DNA of 64,000 bases from Salinicola rhizosphaerae (GCF_014652715.1 NZ_BMZI01000001.1:143842-207841); one strand, 5' to 3'. Positions 44,482 to 55,452 are shown, numbered from the stretch's first letter. Notes: a model not told the origin generated them from the sequence alone. A program made the numbers and translations.

Positions 44482-45831
44482 ATGATCGAAGTCAAACGAG
44501 GCCTGGATCTGCCCGTGACCGGGGCGCCTGAGCAGCGTATCGACGAGGGGCGCCGCGTGCGTCACGTCGCGCTGCTCGGAACCGACTACGTCGGCATGAA
44601 GCCGACAATGGAGGTTCGCGAGGGCGATCGCGTCAAGCGTGGACAGGTCTTGTTCACCGATAAGAAGGTCGAGGGCGTTCGCTTCACGGCGCCCGGCGCC
44701 GGTGAGGTCGTCGCGATCAATCGGGGTGAGAAACGTCGCCTGCTGTCTGTGGTGATCAAACTCGACGACGACGAGCAGAGCGAGAGCTACACCGCGCATG
44801 GGGCCGACGCCCTGGCATCATTGACGCGCGAGCAGGTCGTCGCGCAACTGGTCGAATCCGGGCTGTGGACGGCCCTGCGCACGCGTCCTTTCTCGCGCAC
44901 GCCGGGACTGTCCGAGGTGCCGGCTGATCTTTTCGTCACCGCGATCGATACCCATCCGCTCGCTGCCGACCCGCGCGTGATCATCGAAGCCGAGAGCGAC
45001 GCCTTCCGCCAGGGGCTCGAGGTGATACGGCACCTGACGTTGGGCAAGGTCTTTGTCTGCCGGCAGGGTAGCGCCGCGCTGCCGGGCGACGATCTCGAGG
45101 GCGTGCAAGCCGAAGGGTTTGCAGGGCTGCATCCGGCAGGTCTGGTCGGTACGCACATTCACCATCTCTCTCCGGTCGGGCTCCAGCGTCAGGTTTGGCA
45201 TCTCGACTGTCAGGACGTGATCGCCATCGGCAAGCTTTTCGTCGAAGGGCGGTTCGATCCGACGCGAATCGTGGCGGTCGGCGGGCCGCGGGCGAAGCAA
45301 CCTCGACTGCTGCGCACCCGTCTGGGTGCCAGCAGTGCAGAGCTCCTCGAGGGCGAGATCGATCGCGCCGACGATACCCGCGTCATTTCCGGCTCGATAT
45401 TCGGCGGTTTGCAGTGCGAAGGGTCCCGGCAGTATCTCGGACGCTTTCATCGCCAGTTCTCGCTGATCGAAGAGGGTAACAAGCGTGCCTTCATGGGTTG
45501 GCTCTCGCCGGGTCGCAACCGTCATTCGGTAATGGGTATCTATGTTTCCCAGTTTCTCGGGCTGCCCAAGTACGCACCGAATACGTCGACCAACGGTTCC
45601 GAGCGCGCGATGGTACCGATCGGTGCCTACGAGAAGGTGATGCCGCTGGATATTTTGCCAACGCAGCTGCTGCGTTCGCTGATCGTCGGCGACATCGAGA
45701 CCGCGATGCAGCTCGGTTGCCTGGAGCTGGATGAAGAGGATCTGTCGCTCTGCACCTACGTGTGCCCGGGTAAGTACGAATATGGCCCGATTCTGCGCGA
45801 CAACCTGACCATGATCGAGAAAGAGGCCTGA
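44482..45831 (+). CDS. nqrA: Na+-translocating NADH:quinone reductase subunit A
   Basis: NqrA is the cytoplasmic, cofactor-free subunit that takes part in ubiquinone binding. The 449-residue protein starts [20 protein letters not shown] and contains [30 protein letters not shown] and the C-terminal [19 protein letters not shown], all typical of NqrA. It is the first gene of nqrABCDEF-apbE-nqrM. The ATG at 44482 lies about 20 bases after a weak ribosome site. Its stop overlaps the nqrB start region. Confidence 0.97.
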   Translation: MIEVKRGLDLPVTGAPEQRIDEGRRVRHVALLGTDYVGMKPTMEVREGDRVKRGQVLFTDKKVEGVRFTAPGAGEVVAINRGEKRRLLSVVIKLDDDEQSESYTAHGADALASLTREQVVAQLVESGLWTALRTRPFSRTPGLSEVPADLFVTAIDTHPLAADPRVIIEAESDAFRQGLEVIRHLTLGKVFVCRQGSAALPGDDLEGVQAEGFAGLHPAGLVGTHIHHLSPVGLQRQVWHLDCQDVIAIGKLFVEGRFDPTRIVAVGGPRAKQPRLLRTRLGASSAELLEGEIDRADDTRVISGSIFGGLQCEGSRQYLGRFHRQFSLIEEGNKRAFMGWLSPGRNRHSVMGIYVSQFLGLPKYAPNTSTNGSERAMVPIGAYEKVMPLDILPTQLLRSLIVGDIETAMQLGCLELDEEDLSLCTYVCPGKYEYGPILRDNLTMIEKEA

Positions 45832-45833
45832 TG

Positions 45834-47096
45834 ATGGGGATTCGCAACACGCTCGACAAGCTGGAGCCTCATTTCGAGAAGGGTGGCAAGTACGAGAAGT
45901 TCTACGCCCTCTACGAAGCGGTGGATACGATCTTCTATTCGCCGCCCAGCGTGACCAAAAGCATGACGCATGTGCGTGACGGGATCGATCTCAAGCGCAT
46001 CATGATCACCGTCTGGATGTGCACCTTCCCGGCGATGTTCTTCGGCATGTACAACGCCGGCTATCAGGCAAACCTGGCGATCGCCGACGGATTCAGCGCC
46101 TTCGGTGGCTGGCGCGAGGCGATCACCATGGCGCTTGCCGGGAGCCATGATCCGGGCAGCGTCTGGGCCAACTTCGTGCTGGGCGCCACCTACTTCATTC
46201 CCATCTATTTCGTCACCTTCGTGGTCGGCGGTTTCTGGGAGGTGCTGTTCGCGGTCAAGCGCGGTCATGAGGTCAACGAAGGCTTCTTCGTGACATCGGT
46301 GCTGTTCGCGCTGACGCTGCCGGCCACCATCCCGTTGTGGCAGGTGGCGCTCGGCATCAGCTTCGGGGTGGTGATCGGCAAGGAGATCTTCGGTGGCACG
46401 GGCAAGAACTTCCTCAACCCCGCGCTGACCGGCCGCGCCTTTCTCTACTTCGCCTACCCGGCGCAGATCTCCGGTGACAGCGTCTGGGTGCCTGCCGATG
46501 GCTACACGGGTGCGACCGCGCTCTCCAATGCCTCGCTGAACGGTATGGATGGCCTGCATCAGCAGTACAGCTGGGGGGACGCGTTCTTCGGCTTCGTCCA
46601 GGGCTCGCTGGGTGAGACCTCCACGCTGGCCATTCTGATCGGTGCAGCCGTGCTGCTACTCACGCGAATCGCCTCTTGGCGGATCATGGCGGGCGTCATG
46701 CTGGGTATGATCGTGACTTCGTCGCTGTTCAACTTCATCGGTTCGGACAGCAACCCGATGTTCGCGATGCCGTGGTACTGGCACCTGGTGCTCGGCGGCT
46801 TCGCTTTTGGCATGGTGTTCATGGCGACCGATCCGGTATCGGCCTCGATGACCAACCCGGGCAAATTGATATTCGGGGCGCTGATCGGCGTAATGACGGT
46901 GCTGGTTCGCGTGGTCAATCCGGCTTTTCCGGAGGGGATCATGCTGGCCATTCTGTTTGCTAACCTGTTCGCACCGTTGATCGATCACATCTTCGTGCAA
47001 GCCAATGTCAAGCGGCGCCAGAAACGCCTGGCTGCGGTCGCCCCGGCGACGCCGGCTGACACGGCTGCGATGCCCGCCGAGAAGGAGGCCGTCTGA
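45834..47096 (+). CDS. nqrB: Na+-NQR subunit B (covalent FMN)
   Basis: NqrB is the large membrane subunit that forms much of the sodium path and carries FMN bound through phosphoester to threonine, plus riboflavin. The 420-residue form has about ten hydrophobic helices. The flavin motif is GYTGATALS, with Thr228 as the attachment residue. Start MGIRNTLDK at 45834 is preferred over the ATG at 45831, because GAGG at 45823-45826 is then seven bases away and Vibrio NqrB also begins [18 protein letters not shown] and [20 protein letters not shown] are family motifs. Tightly coupled to nqrA and nqrC. Confidence 0.97.
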   Translation: MGIRNTLDKLEPHFEKGGKYEKFYALYEAVDTIFYSPPSVTKSMTHVRDGIDLKRIMITVWMCTFPAMFFGMYNAGYQANLAIADGFSAFGGWREAITMALAGSHDPGSVWANFVLGATYFIPIYFVTFVVGGFWEVLFAVKRGHEVNEGFFVTSVLFALTLPATIPLWQVALGISFGVVIGKEIFGGTGKNFLNPALTGRAFLYFAYPAQISGDSVWVPADGYTGATALSNASLNGMDGLHQQYSWGDAFFGFVQGSLGETSTLAILIGAAVLLLTRIASWRIMAGVMLGMIVTSSLFNFIGSDSNPMFAMPWYWHLVLGGFAFGMVFMATDPVSASMTNPGKLIFGALIGVMTVLVRVVNPAFPEGIMLAILFANLFAPLIDHIFVQANVKRRQKRLAAVAPATPADTAAMPAEKEAV

Positions 47097-47872
47097 TGGC
47101 GAGCAACAACTCGATCAAGAAGACGCTCATCGTCGCGTTTTCGCTTTGTGTCATCTGCTCGGTAGTCGTTTCGTCGGCCGCCGTGGTACTCAAGCCGCGC
47201 CAAGTTCAGAACCAGGAGCTAGACCGCAAGAGCAATATCCTGCAGGTCACTCAGCTCTACAAGCCGGGTGACGACGTCGAGGAGAAGTACGCCGAACTGA
47301 TCACCCCGCGTGTCGTCAATCTCGAGACTGGCGAGTACTCCGAAAGTCTCGATCCGCAGACCTTTGATCAGTTCGATGCGGCCAAGGATCCGGCAACCTC
47401 GCGTACGCTATCGGGTGATGACGACATCGCCGGCATCGGTCGACAGGAAAACTTCTCCACGGTCTACCTGGTCGGTGATCCCGAGAATCCCGACCAGATC
47501 GTGCTGCCGATTCGCGGGCAGGGGCTTTGGGGCCTGATGGAAGGTTTCTTGTCGGTCCGCGGCGATGGCAATACTATCGTGGGGCTCTCCTACTATGATC
47601 AGTCGGAGACGCCGGGGCTTGGCGGAGAGGTGGACAACCCCCGCTGGAAAGCCAAGTGGGACGGCAAGAAGATCTACGAGAACGGGGATTATCAGGATCC
47701 TCAGATTCAACTCGTGAAGGGTGGTGCCAGCGGCGAATACGAAGTCGATGCGCTGTCCGGAGCCTCGCTGACCAGTCGAGGTGTCACCAATATGTTGCGG
47801 TTCTGGCTGAGTGATGAGGGCTACGCCCCGTATCTCGCCCGATTCCACGACGATTCTCAAGGAGGTGCGTGA
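47096..47872 (+). CDS. nqrC: Na+-NQR subunit C, flavinylation motif SGAS
   Basis: NqrC has one N-terminal helix (about residues 8-27) and a periplasmic FMN-binding domain that takes electrons on the way from the iron centre to NqrB. The 258 residues are normal. The attachment motif, SGATLTS in Vibrio with FMN on threonine 225, reads SGASLTS here (TCG codon at 47765), placing Ser224 where Thr is expected. The neighbouring LTS threonine is kept. AAGGAGG precedes the ATG, which overlaps the nqrB stop by one base. Serine may well still be flavinylated. Confidence 0.95.
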   Translation: MASNNSIKKTLIVAFSLCVICSVVVSSAAVVLKPRQVQNQELDRKSNILQVTQLYKPGDDVEEKYAELITPRVVNLETGEYSESLDPQTFDQFDAAKDPATSRTLSGDDDIAGIGRQENFSTVYLVGDPENPDQIVLPIRGQGLWGLMEGFLSVRGDGNTIVGLSYYDQSETPGLGGEVDNPRWKAKWDGKKIYENGDYQDPQIQLVKGGASGEYEVDALSGASLTSRGVTNMLRFWLSDEGYAPYLARFHDDSQGGA

Positions 47873-47874
47873 AG

Positions 47875-48555
47875 ATGGCTAACGACTCCGTCAAAGACGT
47901 CGTCCTGTCACCGGTCTTCAAGAATAACCCCATTGCCCTGCAGGTGCTGGGCATCTGCTCGGCGTTGGCGGTGACCAACTCCATGAGCGTCTCGTTGGTC
48001 ATGGGGCTGGCGGTCATCGCCGTGACGGCGTTCTCCAGCATGTTCGTCTCGCTGATCCGCAATCATATTCCCTCGTCGATTCGCATCATCGTACAAATGA
48101 CGATCATCGCCTCGTTGGTCATCGTGGTCGATCAGGTGCTGCGCGCTTACGCCTACGATATGTCCAAGCAGCTTTCGGTCTTCGTTGGGCTGATCATCAC
48201 CAACTGCATCGTGATGGGGCGTGCCGAGGCTTATGCCATGCAAAACGGCCCTGTCATGAGCTTTCTCGACGGTGTCGGCAACGGGCTCGGCTATGCCGTC
48301 ATTCTGCTGGTGGTGGGCTTCATCCGCGAGCTTCTTGGCTCCGGCAGCGTCTTCGGCCTGACCATCCTGCCGACGGTGCAGAATGGCGGCTGGTACGTGC
48401 CCAATGGCCTGATGCTGCTGCCGCCTTCGGCATTTTTCGTCATCGGTCTGCTGATCTGGGGGCTGCGTACGTTGAACCCGGACCAGATCGAGAAGACGGA
48501 ATACCGCATCGTTGCCAACAGCAAGGCCAAGATCAAGGAGACCGCCAATGTTTGA
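47875..48555 (+). CDS. nqrD: Na+-NQR subunit D
   Basis: NqrD is a six-helix membrane subunit that, with NqrE, holds an iron centre between two half-membrane cysteines. The 226-residue protein has [17 protein letters not shown] and [19 protein letters not shown], with a cysteine in each, as expected for the iron ligands. Start ATG at 47875 is chosen over GTG at 47869, because AAGGAGGT at 47859-47866 is eight bases before it. Overlaps nqrE by 8 bp. Confidence 0.97.
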   Translation: MANDSVKDVVLSPVFKNNPIALQVLGICSALAVTNSMSVSLVMGLAVIAVTAFSSMFVSLIRNHIPSSIRIIVQMTIIASLVIVVDQVLRAYAYDMSKQLSVFVGLIITNCIVMGRAEAYAMQNGPVMSFLDGVGNGLGYAVILLVVGFIRELLGSGSVFGLTILPTVQNGGWYVPNGLMLLPPSAFFVIGLLIWGLRTLNPDQIEKTEYRIVANSKAKIKETANV

Positions 48556-49168
48556 GCACTATCTCAGCCTCTTCGTGAAGGCGGTCTTCGTCGAAAACAT
48601 GGCGTTGGCCTTTTTCCTGGGCATGTGTACGTTTCTGGCCGTCTCCAAGAAAATTTCCTCGGCAATCGGTCTGGGTATCGCGGTCATCGTGGTGCTCACC
48701 ATCACGGTGCCGGTCAACAACTTGATCCTGAACTATCTGCTCAAGGCCGGCGCCCTGAGCTGGACCGGCCTTGATGGGGCGGAAAACATCGATCTGAGTT
48801 TCCTGGGGTTGCTCAGCTATATCGGCGTCATCGCGGCGATCGTGCAGATCCTGGAGATGTTTCTCGACAAGTTCGTGCCGGCGCTTTACAACGCGCTTGG
48901 CGTGTTCCTGCCGCTGATTACCGTCAACTGCGCCATCATGGGGGCTTCACTTTTCATGGTGCAACGCGACTACACCTTTGGTGAGTCCGTGATCTACGGC
49001 GCCGGTGCCGGTGCCGGTTGGGCGTTGGCGATCATGGCGCTTGCCGGTATTCGCGAGAAGCTCAAGTACAGCGATGTCCCGGGCAGTCTGCAGGGGCTCG
49101 GCATCACCTTCATCACGGCGGGTCTGATGTCGCTGGGCTTCATGTCCTTCTCCGGCATTCAGCTTTGA
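48548..49168 (+). CDS. nqrE: Na+-NQR subunit E
   Basis: NqrE is the inverted partner of NqrD, with six helices and the other pair of half-site cysteines, here in [12 protein letters not shown] and [13 protein letters not shown]. The 206 residues are slightly longer than the usual 198-202. The start ATG at 48548 overlaps the end of nqrD (stop at 48553-48555), which couples translation. The segment [21 protein letters not shown] is typical. The next gene, nqrF, follows after 32 bp. Confidence 0.97.
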   Translation: MFEHYLSLFVKAVFVENMALAFFLGMCTFLAVSKKISSAIGLGIAVIVVLTITVPVNNLILNYLLKAGALSWTGLDGAENIDLSFLGLLSYIGVIAAIVQILEMFLDKFVPALYNALGVFLPLITVNCAIMGASLFMVQRDYTFGESVIYGAGAGAGWALAIMALAGIREKLKYSDVPGSLQGLGITFITAGLMSLGFMSFSGIQL

Positions 49169-49200
49169 CGCGAACGTAATCAGGGAATAGGAAAACCGAC

Positions 49201-50433
49201 ATGGTCGATACATCCATCATCGTGCTCGGCGTCGTCATGTTCACCGTGATCGTGCTGGGTCTGGTGGCCGTCATACTGGCCGCGCGTTCGCGGCTGGTCA
49301 GCAGCGGCGACGTGGCCATCGAGATCAACGGCGACCCCGGCAATACCGTGACGACCCAGGCCGGTGGCAAGCTGCTGCAGACGCTGGCGGCCAATGGCAT
49401 CTTTCTGTCTTCTGCCTGTGGTGGTGGCGGCTCCTGTGCGCAGTGTAAGTGTCGAGTGACCGACGGTGGCGGCTCGATCCTGCCGACCGAAGAGTCTCAC
49501 TTCACGCTGCGCGAGAAGAAGGAGGGCTGGCGCCTCTCCTGTCAGGTACCGGTCAAGCAGGACATGAAGATCCGCGTCCCCGACGAGGTCTTCGGCGTCA
49601 AGAAGTGGGAAACCGAGGTCACTCGGAACCCCAATGTCGCGACTTTCATCAAGGAGCTGAATCTCAAGCTGCCGGAAGGTGAAGAAGTGGCTTTCCGTGC
49701 TGGTGGCTACGTTCAGCTGGTGGCGCCGCCCTACGACGTGAAGTTCTCCGATTTCGATATCGAGGAGGAGTACCGCGGCGACTGGGAAAAATTCAAGTTG
49801 TTCGATGTCTCCCACAAGAACGACGAAGAGGTGATTCGCGCCTACTCGATGGCGAACTATCCCGAAGAGAAGGGGATTCTCAAGTTCAACATCCGTATCG
49901 CGACGCCACCGCCCAATTCGAGCCATCCGCCGGGACTGATGTCGACCTACGTCTTCAGTCTGAAACCTGGTGACAAGGTGACCGTCATGGGTCCCTTCGG
50001 CGAGTTCTTCGCCAAGGACACCGACGCCGAGATGGTGTTCATCGGTGGTGGTGCGGGCATGGCGCCGATGCGTAGCCACATCTTCGATCAGCTCAAGCGG
50101 CTGAAGTCGTCACGCAAGATGTCGTTCTGGTACGGCGCTCGCTCCTGGCGCGAGACCTTCTACAACGATGAGTACGATCAGCTCGCCGCGGAGTTCGACA
50201 ACTTCGATTGGCATCTTGCGCTTTCCGATCCTCAGCCAGAAGACAACTGGGAAGGGCCGACCGGGTTCATTCATAACGTGCTCTACGAGAACTACCTCAA
50301 GGATCACCCGGCGCCCGAGGATTGCGAGTATTACATGTGCGGACCGCCGATGATGAACGCGTCCGTCATCAAGATGCTGACCGATCTGGGTGTCGAGCCG
50401 GAGAACATCATGCTGGATGACTTCGGCGGATGA
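49201..50433 (+). CDS. nqrF: Na+-NQR subunit F (NADH entry)
   Basis: NqrF accepts electrons from NADH. The 410-residue protein has an N-terminal membrane helix (about residues 5-27), a 2Fe-2S domain with Cys73, Cys79 and Cys82 in [11 protein letters not shown] plus Cys114 in RLSCQV, and a ferredoxin reductase-like FAD/NADH module with [11 protein letters not shown] (FAD) and [13 protein letters not shown] (NADH). [11 protein letters not shown] is near the C-terminus. Its stop overlaps the apbE start in an ATGA at 50430-50433. Confidence 0.97.
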   Translation: MVDTSIIVLGVVMFTVIVLGLVAVILAARSRLVSSGDVAIEINGDPGNTVTTQAGGKLLQTLAANGIFLSSACGGGGSCAQCKCRVTDGGGSILPTEESHFTLREKKEGWRLSCQVPVKQDMKIRVPDEVFGVKKWETEVTRNPNVATFIKELNLKLPEGEEVAFRAGGYVQLVAPPYDVKFSDFDIEEEYRGDWEKFKLFDVSHKNDEEVIRAYSMANYPEEKGILKFNIRIATPPPNSSHPPGLMSTYVFSLKPGDKVTVMGPFGEFFAKDTDAEMVFIGGGAGMAPMRSHIFDQLKRLKSSRKMSFWYGARSWRETFYNDEYDQLAAEFDNFDWHLALSDPQPEDNWEGPTGFIHNVLYENYLKDHPAPEDCEYYMCGPPMMNASVIKMLTDLGVEPENIMLDDFGG

Positions 50434-51500
50434 CCTCGCGGGAGACACGCTGGATGGCAGGGCCAACCCTCAGGGGGTTGGCCCTGCTGCTGTTGGCGGC
50501 GGTACTGCTCGTCGGGTTGTCGGGTTGTGAGCGAGAGGCCCAGTCTTACCGGCTCGAGGGGCCGATCTTCGGGACCGGCTTCCATATCACCTTCTACGGT
50601 GATTACAGCGACGCCCGGCTCGACGAGATCGAGCAGGCGGTCAAGCAGTCGCTGGATAAGGTCGACCACCTGATGTCGACCTACAAGCCCGACTCTGAGC
50701 TCTCTCGTTTCAATCAGGCCCCGGTCGGCGAGCCGTTCACGCTCTCGCCGGAGACAGCGGAGGTGGTGCGCGAAGCGATTCGTGTCGGCGATATTTCTCG
50801 CGGAGCGTTCGACGTCACTGTCGGTGCCGCGGTCAATCTATGGGGGTTTGGCCCCGACAAGCATCCGGATCGTATCCCGTCGGATGACGAGATCGCGTCG
50901 GCTTTGAAGGAAGTCGATTACCGATCGCTCAAGCTCGATGGCAATCAGCTGACCAAGACCAAGCCGGTCTATGTCGATCTTTCCGGTATCGCCAAGGGCT
51001 ATGGTGTCGATCAGGCCGCAAGGGCGCTGGAGGCACAGGGGGTGAAGCACTATCTGGTCGAGGTCGGGGGAGAGATTCGTACCAAGGGTACCAAGCCCGG
51101 TGACAAGCCCTGGCGTATTGCCGTGGAAAAGCCGGTCTCGAACGAACGTAGCGTGCAGCGTATCATTGAGCTGGACGATTCTTCGGTCGCGACCTCGGGC
51201 GACTATCGCAACTATTTCGAGGAGAACGGCAAACGTTATTCTCACACCATCGACCCGCGGACGGGCCGGCCGATCACGCACCATCTCGTTTCGGTGACCG
51301 TGATCACGAAGGATTGCATGACGGCCGATGCGCTGGCGACGGCCATCGACGTGCTCGGTCCGCAGGGCGGTCTCGACATGGCCGAGCGTGAAAATCTGGC
51401 GGTCTATCTGATCGTCAAGACCGATCAAGGCTTTGAAGCGAAAGCCTCGAAGGCTTTCCAACGGTATCTCAAGCGTTCCGATGAGGAGGTTCCATCATGA
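50430..51500 (+). CDS. apbE: FAD:protein FMN transferase
   Basis: ApbE, a lipoprotein on the outer face of the inner membrane, transfers FMN from FAD to threonine (or serine) in NqrB, NqrC and related proteins. The 356-residue protein has a lipobox LSGC with Cys33, followed by [49 protein letters not shown] and [13 protein letters not shown] (Mg/FAD site). The gene lies in the nqr operon, consistent with its substrates. The start is the ATG at 50430 inside the ATGA overlap; a later start would lose part of the signal peptide. Confidence 0.96.
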   Translation: MTSRETRWMAGPTLRGLALLLLAAVLLVGLSGCEREAQSYRLEGPIFGTGFHITFYGDYSDARLDEIEQAVKQSLDKVDHLMSTYKPDSELSRFNQAPVGEPFTLSPETAEVVREAIRVGDISRGAFDVTVGAAVNLWGFGPDKHPDRIPSDDEIASALKEVDYRSLKLDGNQLTKTKPVYVDLSGIAKGYGVDQAARALEAQGVKHYLVEVGGEIRTKGTKPGDKPWRIAVEKPVSNERSVQRIIELDDSSVATSGDYRNYFEENGKRYSHTIDPRTGRPITHHLVSVTVITKDCMTADALATAIDVLGPQGGLDMAERENLAVYLIVKTDQGFEAKASKAFQRYLKRSDEEVPS

Positions 51501-51754
51501 CGATCTGGATTCTCGTATTTGCCATCATGCTGCTGCTGATGACCGGGATGGCCATCGGCGTCATTCTGGGGCGTAAACCGATTGCCGGCTCCTGTGGCGG
51601 CCTCAATAACCTGGGGTTGAAGGGCGGCTGTGAAATCTGCGGTGGCAACGACAAGGTCTGCGAAGAGGAGAGCCGCAAGAACGTTACCAGTGCTCGTCGC
51701 CGTAGCGACGAGAATCGCGGCGCCGACCTGGGCTACAACGCGGTCAAACGCTAG
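51497..51754 (+). CDS. nqrM: Na+-NQR maturation protein NqrM
   Basis: NqrM (DUF539) is needed to insert iron into the NqrD/NqrE centre. The 85-residue protein has one hydrophobic helix (residues 4-24) followed by four cysteines at 33, 45, 48 and 55 (GSCGG, CEIC, KVC), as in the family, and a basic tail. Its ATG overlaps the apbE stop by four bases (51497-51500). It ends the nqr operon; there is no clear terminator between it and sthA, 170 bp on. Confidence 0.95.
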   Translation: MTIWILVFAIMLLLMTGMAIGVILGRKPIAGSCGGLNNLGLKGGCEICGGNDKVCEEESRKNVTSARRRSDENRGADLGYNAVKR

Positions 51755-51925
51755 GCCTTCAGACACCGGGCGCTGTCGCGCTCGCGGCGGCCCGATGATT
51801 CGCGCTCGCGCCAGAGCAGAGCTCCAGAGCTTTGCCCGATGGCGAGCGACCGGCCCTGCCGAGGTCCGACATCCAACCCGTGTCCGAGATCTCACCAGTC
51901 ATCAGTCGAGGAGACAGCGAAGCAA

Positions 51926-53317
51926 ATGGCAGTTCACAACTACGACGTCGTGGTCATTGGCTCCGGGCCCGCAGGGGAGAGCGCCGCCATCAACGCGGCC
52001 AAGCACGGTAAACGCGTGGCGGTCATCGAGCGGCAGACGTCGGTGGGTGGCAACTGCACGCACTGGGGCACGATTCCCTCCAAAGCGTTGCGCCATCAGG
52101 TCAAGCAGATCATGCAGTTTAATACCAACCGCATGTTCCGCGATATCGGTGAGCCGCGCTGGTTCTCTTTTCCCAAGGTGCTGGAACGCTCGCGCGTGAC
52201 CATCGATCAACAGGTGGAGCTGCGCACGAAGTTCTACGCGCGTAATCGAATCGATCTATTTTTCGGGCTGGCGCGCTTTCGTGACGAGCACACCGTGGTG
52301 GTGCGCGACAACCACGAAGGCGTCGAAGAGCTCAGTGCGCCCCAGTTCGTGCTCGCGACCGGTTCCCGCCCGTATCGTCCGGCCGACGTCAACTTTCGTC
52401 ATCCGCGCATCTACTGCTCCGACACCATTCTGGGCCTGTCTCACACGCCGCGTACGCTGATCATCTATGGCGCCGGGGTCATTGGTTCGGAGTATGCATC
52501 GATCTTCTCCGGATTGGGCGTGAAGGTCGATCTGATCGATACCCGCGACCGTCTGCTCTCTTTCCTCGATGACGAAATCAGTGACGCGCTCTCGTATGAA
52601 CTCCGCAACAATGGCGTGCTGATTCGCCACAACGAGGCCTATCGCAGCGTCGAGGGCGACGAGTCGGGCGTTGTCGTGAACCTGGAGTCCGGCAAGCGTC
52701 TGCGCGCCGATGCGTTTCTGTGGGCGAACGGCCGCACCGGCAACACGGACCAGCTCGGGCTCGAGAATATCGGCCTGCAGCCCAACGGCCGTGGCCAGCT
52801 TCAGGTCGATGACCACTACCGGACGGATATCCCCCACATCTATGCCGTGGGCGATGTCATCGGCTGGCCCAGCCTCGCCAGCGCCGCCTACGATCAGGGA
52901 CGCAGTGCCAGCGACGAATTTCTCGGCGAGGACTTTCGTTTCGTCGACGAGATTCCGACCGGCATCTATACCATTCCCGAAATCAGCTCGGTCGGCCGCA
53001 CCGAACGGGAGTTGACCGAGGCGAAGGTGCCTTACGAAGTCGCCCAGGCGTTTTTCAAGGACACCGCGCGTGCGCAGATCACCGGCGACACCGCCGGGAT
53101 GCTGAAGATTCTGTTCCATCGCGAGACGCTGGAAATTCTCGGTATCCACTGCTTCGGCGCCGAGGCTTCGGAGATCGTCCATATCGGTCAGGCGATCATG
53201 CAGCAGGAGGGCGAGGCCAATACGCTGCGCTACTTCATCAACACCACCTTCAACTACCCCACCATGGCGGAAGCCTATCGCATCGCGGCACAGAACGGGC
53301 TGAATCGCCTCTTCTAA
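51926..53317 (+). CDS. sthA: Soluble pyridine nucleotide transhydrogenase
   Basis: SthA moves hydride between NADPH and NAD+ and limits NADPH excess. The 463-residue flavoprotein has [10 protein letters not shown] (FAD), [16 protein letters not shown] (NAD(P)) and [15 protein letters not shown]. The redox-active disulfide of lipoamide dehydrogenases is absent: [13 protein letters not shown] keeps the first Cys and has Thr in place of the second, typical of SthA. Start ATG at 51926 with CGAGGAG upstream; the frame extends to 51839 without family similarity. It follows nqr, a sensible place for NADH/NADPH balance. Confidence 0.96.
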   Translation: MAVHNYDVVVIGSGPAGESAAINAAKHGKRVAVIERQTSVGGNCTHWGTIPSKALRHQVKQIMQFNTNRMFRDIGEPRWFSFPKVLERSRVTIDQQVELRTKFYARNRIDLFFGLARFRDEHTVVVRDNHEGVEELSAPQFVLATGSRPYRPADVNFRHPRIYCSDTILGLSHTPRTLIIYGAGVIGSEYASIFSGLGVKVDLIDTRDRLLSFLDDEISDALSYELRNNGVLIRHNEAYRSVEGDESGVVVNLESGKRLRADAFLWANGRTGNTDQLGLENIGLQPNGRGQLQVDDHYRTDIPHIYAVGDVIGWPSLASAAYDQGRSASDEFLGEDFRFVDEIPTGIYTIPEISSVGRTERELTEAKVPYEVAQAFFKDTARAQITGDTAGMLKILFHRETLEILGIHCFGAEASEIVHIGQAIMQQEGEANTLRYFINTTFNYPTMAEAYRIAAQNGLNRLF

Positions 53318-53326
53318 CCCGCGTGG

Positions 53327-53366
53327 CCGGCGACATCCTGACAATCAATCGGCGGGATGTCACCGG
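53327..53366. terminator. Possible shared hairpin between convergent sthA and tus-like genes
   Basis: GACATCC at 53332-53338 pairs with GGATGTC at 53355-53361, flanked by CCGG on each side. No T-run is visible on either strand. It occupies most of the 58-bp convergent gap. Confidence 0.35.
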
Positions 53367-53375
53367 TGCCAGCGA

Positions 53376-54329
53376 TCAGCCGGACGGCGTATCGTGGTCC
53401 GCCGCTGCTTGATTCGATCTCTCTTTCTCTTTCTTCTCCCGCTCCTCGGCCAGCTGTAGCGACGGGTTGCGGTAGCGATAGACCCGCAGGCTCGGTAGAA
53501 AGACGTCGTCCTCGAGTTTCTGGTCCGAGCGGCGGGCGCGCTTGCGCTCGCGTGGCGGCTGCAGCGGCGGCTCGTTGATACTCGGCAGCTTGAGATCGGG
53601 GTCCGGAATGAATAGCGGCAGTGGAAGGTTCATCGCCCGGCGCGTGCGGCCATCGTCCAGCGCCTCGCGGAAGAACAGATTGGCTCGCATGACCGGCGCC
53701 TGCTGCTGAATCTGTGCCAGCGGCTCACCATCGGGTATGTCGCCGAGCTTTCGCAGCTGAATTCGGATATGTGCCGCGGCGGTGTCCATCTGGCCCAGCT
53801 TCTCCGCGGCCTGTTCGACACTCAGGCGCTTGATCGAGCGGCCGCTGGTGTACCAGGCTAGTCGCGCGCGAGAAATCGGTGCGTCGGCGACCGGCAGTTG
53901 GCGCCAGCACTGCTTCAGGTGAAGCCGTGCCAACCCCTGGCCGCGCAGGTGGTCGTGCAGCGCAGGGTGGCGGAAGGGCAGTACCGCCTTGATCTCGGGC
54001 ATCAGTCTCGGGGCCGACTGCCGAATGGTTTTCAGCGTCGTGGCGAAGCGCGCCTTGGCCGCATTGACGTCGGCCACGCCTGTCATCATCTCCGAGTTCG
54101 CGACGATCACGCCGATGTAGTTGCGCGTTTCGCGCCCGTCCTGGCCATCCTGATACCAGAAGTCGGTCAAAGCACGGCGTAGCCAGTGGCTATCGACGGG
54201 CGCGTCACCCAGCGCCCAGGCAGGCGTAGGGGATGCCGCGTAACGTTGGGCGAGGCGATCTACGGCCTCGATCAAGCGATCGAAGTCGGCTTCCAGCTCG
54301 GCAAGCAGCCGATATTGCAGCTCCATCAT
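53376..54329 (-). CDS. tus: Tus-like replication terminus site-binding protein
   Basis: The 317-residue protein shows the arrangement of Tus. An N-terminal helical part (MELQYRLLAELEADF) is followed by RHPALHDHLRGQGLARLHLK and GRSIKRLSVEQAAEKLGQM, which line up with E. coli Tus RHLPGLITLNAYRTL and NKHIIKNLHRDEVLAQLEK. RAMNLPLPLFIPDPD and LPSLRVYRY then match Tus QHACPTPLIALIN and IPRLHLYVAD. Identity is low by eye. Tus blocks DnaB on one side of a Ter site. It carries about 25 extra, charged C-terminal residues. Low identity makes the call probable, not certain. Confidence 0.75.
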   Translation of the reverse strand: MMELQYRLLAELEADFDRLIEAVDRLAQRYAASPTPAWALGDAPVDSHWLRRALTDFWYQDGQDGRETRNYIGVIVANSEMMTGVADVNAAKARFATTLKTIRQSAPRLMPEIKAVLPFRHPALHDHLRGQGLARLHLKQCWRQLPVADAPISRARLAWYTSGRSIKRLSVEQAAEKLGQMDTAAAHIRIQLRKLGDIPDGEPLAQIQQQAPVMRANLFFREALDDGRTRRAMNLPLPLFIPDPDLKLPSINEPPLQPPRERKRARRSDQKLEDDVFLPSLRVYRYRNPSLQLAEEREKKEKERSNQAAADHDTPSG

Positions 54330-54425
54330 TCACCTTGATTGGTTGCGGCCGATTTATACCGTTATCTTGCACGGAGCCGAAAAGATTTGCTATGGAGGTG
54401 CTGACAGAGTTTGACGGGGTATGGA

Positions 54426-54447
54426 ACCGGCAGGCGGACCTGCCGGT
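54426..54447 (-). terminator. Strong hairpin after aguB
   Basis: ACCGGCAGG at 54426-54434 pairs with CCTGCCGGT at 54439-54447 with a 4-nt loop. On the minus strand it follows the aguB stop by about 60 bases. The following bases (TTCC) are not a proper T-run. The rest of the 180-bp gap to the tus-like gene shows no Ter-like sequence. Confidence 0.5.
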
Positions 54448-54509
54448 GTTGATGAGTCACTCGTGTCGCTCGTGTCGGTTCCACGAGCCCAGGGCTCTAT
54501 GCGGCCGAA

Positions 54510-55409
54510 TCAGCGGTCGCGGTAGCGTCTGGTGAGGTCACCGTAGGCGTCGACTCGGCGGTCGCGGAGGTAGGGCCACATGCGGCGCACGTTCTCGCTG
54601 CGCGTGAGGTCCAGTTCGACCAGCAGGTTCTCGCTCGTCTCGCCGGCATGCGCGAGCAGCTCACCCTGCGGCCCGCAGATGAAGCTGCCGCCCCAGAAGT
54701 CGATGCCTTCGCTGACGTTGGTCAAGTCTGGCTCGTGGCCGACGCGGTTGGCGACGATCACAGGGATGCCGTTGGCCACGCCGTGGGAGCGCTGGATCAG
54801 CGTCCAGGCATCCTTCTGGCGCGTCTTCTCGGCCTGGTCGTCGGGCGGATGCCAGCCGATCGCGGTGGGGTAGAGCAAGAGCTCGGCGCCAGCAAGCGCC
54901 ATGAGTCTTGCGGCTTCCGGATACCACTGATCCCAGCAGACCAGCACGCCGAGGCGGCCGACGGAGGTATCGATCGGTTCGAAGCCTTGCCGAGCATCGC
55001 CGTCCCCGGGCGTGAAGTAGAATTTCTCGTAGAAGCCGGGATCATCGGGGATATGCATCTTGCGGTAGAACCCGACGCGGCCTTTGGCCCGGTCCATCAC
55101 CACGGCCGTATTGTGATAGACGCCGGCAGCGCGGCGCTCGAAGATCGAGCCGACGATGACGATGTCGAGTTCCTTGGCGAGCGCGGCGAGCCTGGTGGCC
55201 GTCGGGCCGTCCAGCGGCTCTGCCAGATCGAACAGCTCGGCGTCCTCGCACTGGCAGAAATAGTGAGTCGCGTGCAGTTCCTGCAGCATCACCAGCTCGG
55301 CGCCTTGGGCGGCGAGATCCCGAATGCCGGCTTCGCTGACTTCCAGGCTTTTGGCTTTCTCGGGCCAGGCCTGCTGCTGCACGAGCCCGGCTTTCAATGT
55401 TCTGGGCAT
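54510..55409 (-). CDS. aguB: N-carbamoylputrescine amidase
   Basis: AguB hydrolyses N-carbamoylputrescine to putrescine, CO2 and ammonia. The 299-residue nitrilase-superfamily enzyme has the triad Glu44 (LQELHA), Lys117 (FYRKMHIPDD) and Cys158 (LVCWDQWYPEAAR). The GFYEKFYFTPGD stretch and the length are typical of AguB. The ribosome site is GGAGGGAAC. It lies 43 bp after aguA on the same strand; together they form the two-step agmatine-to-putrescine route. Confidence 0.97.
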   Translation of the reverse strand: MPRTLKAGLVQQQAWPEKAKSLEVSEAGIRDLAAQGAELVMLQELHATHYFCQCEDAELFDLAEPLDGPTATRLAALAKELDIVIVGSIFERRAAGVYHNTAVVMDRAKGRVGFYRKMHIPDDPGFYEKFYFTPGDGDARQGFEPIDTSVGRLGVLVCWDQWYPEAARLMALAGAELLLYPTAIGWHPPDDQAEKTRQKDAWTLIQRSHGVANGIPVIVANRVGHEPDLTNVSEGIDFWGGSFICGPQGELLAHAGETSENLLVELDLTRSENVRRMWPYLRDRRVDAYGDLTRRYRDR

Positions 55410-55452
55410 GGGTTCCCTCCAGAGGGTTGGGAGAATGCGGCCAAGCGCGCGG

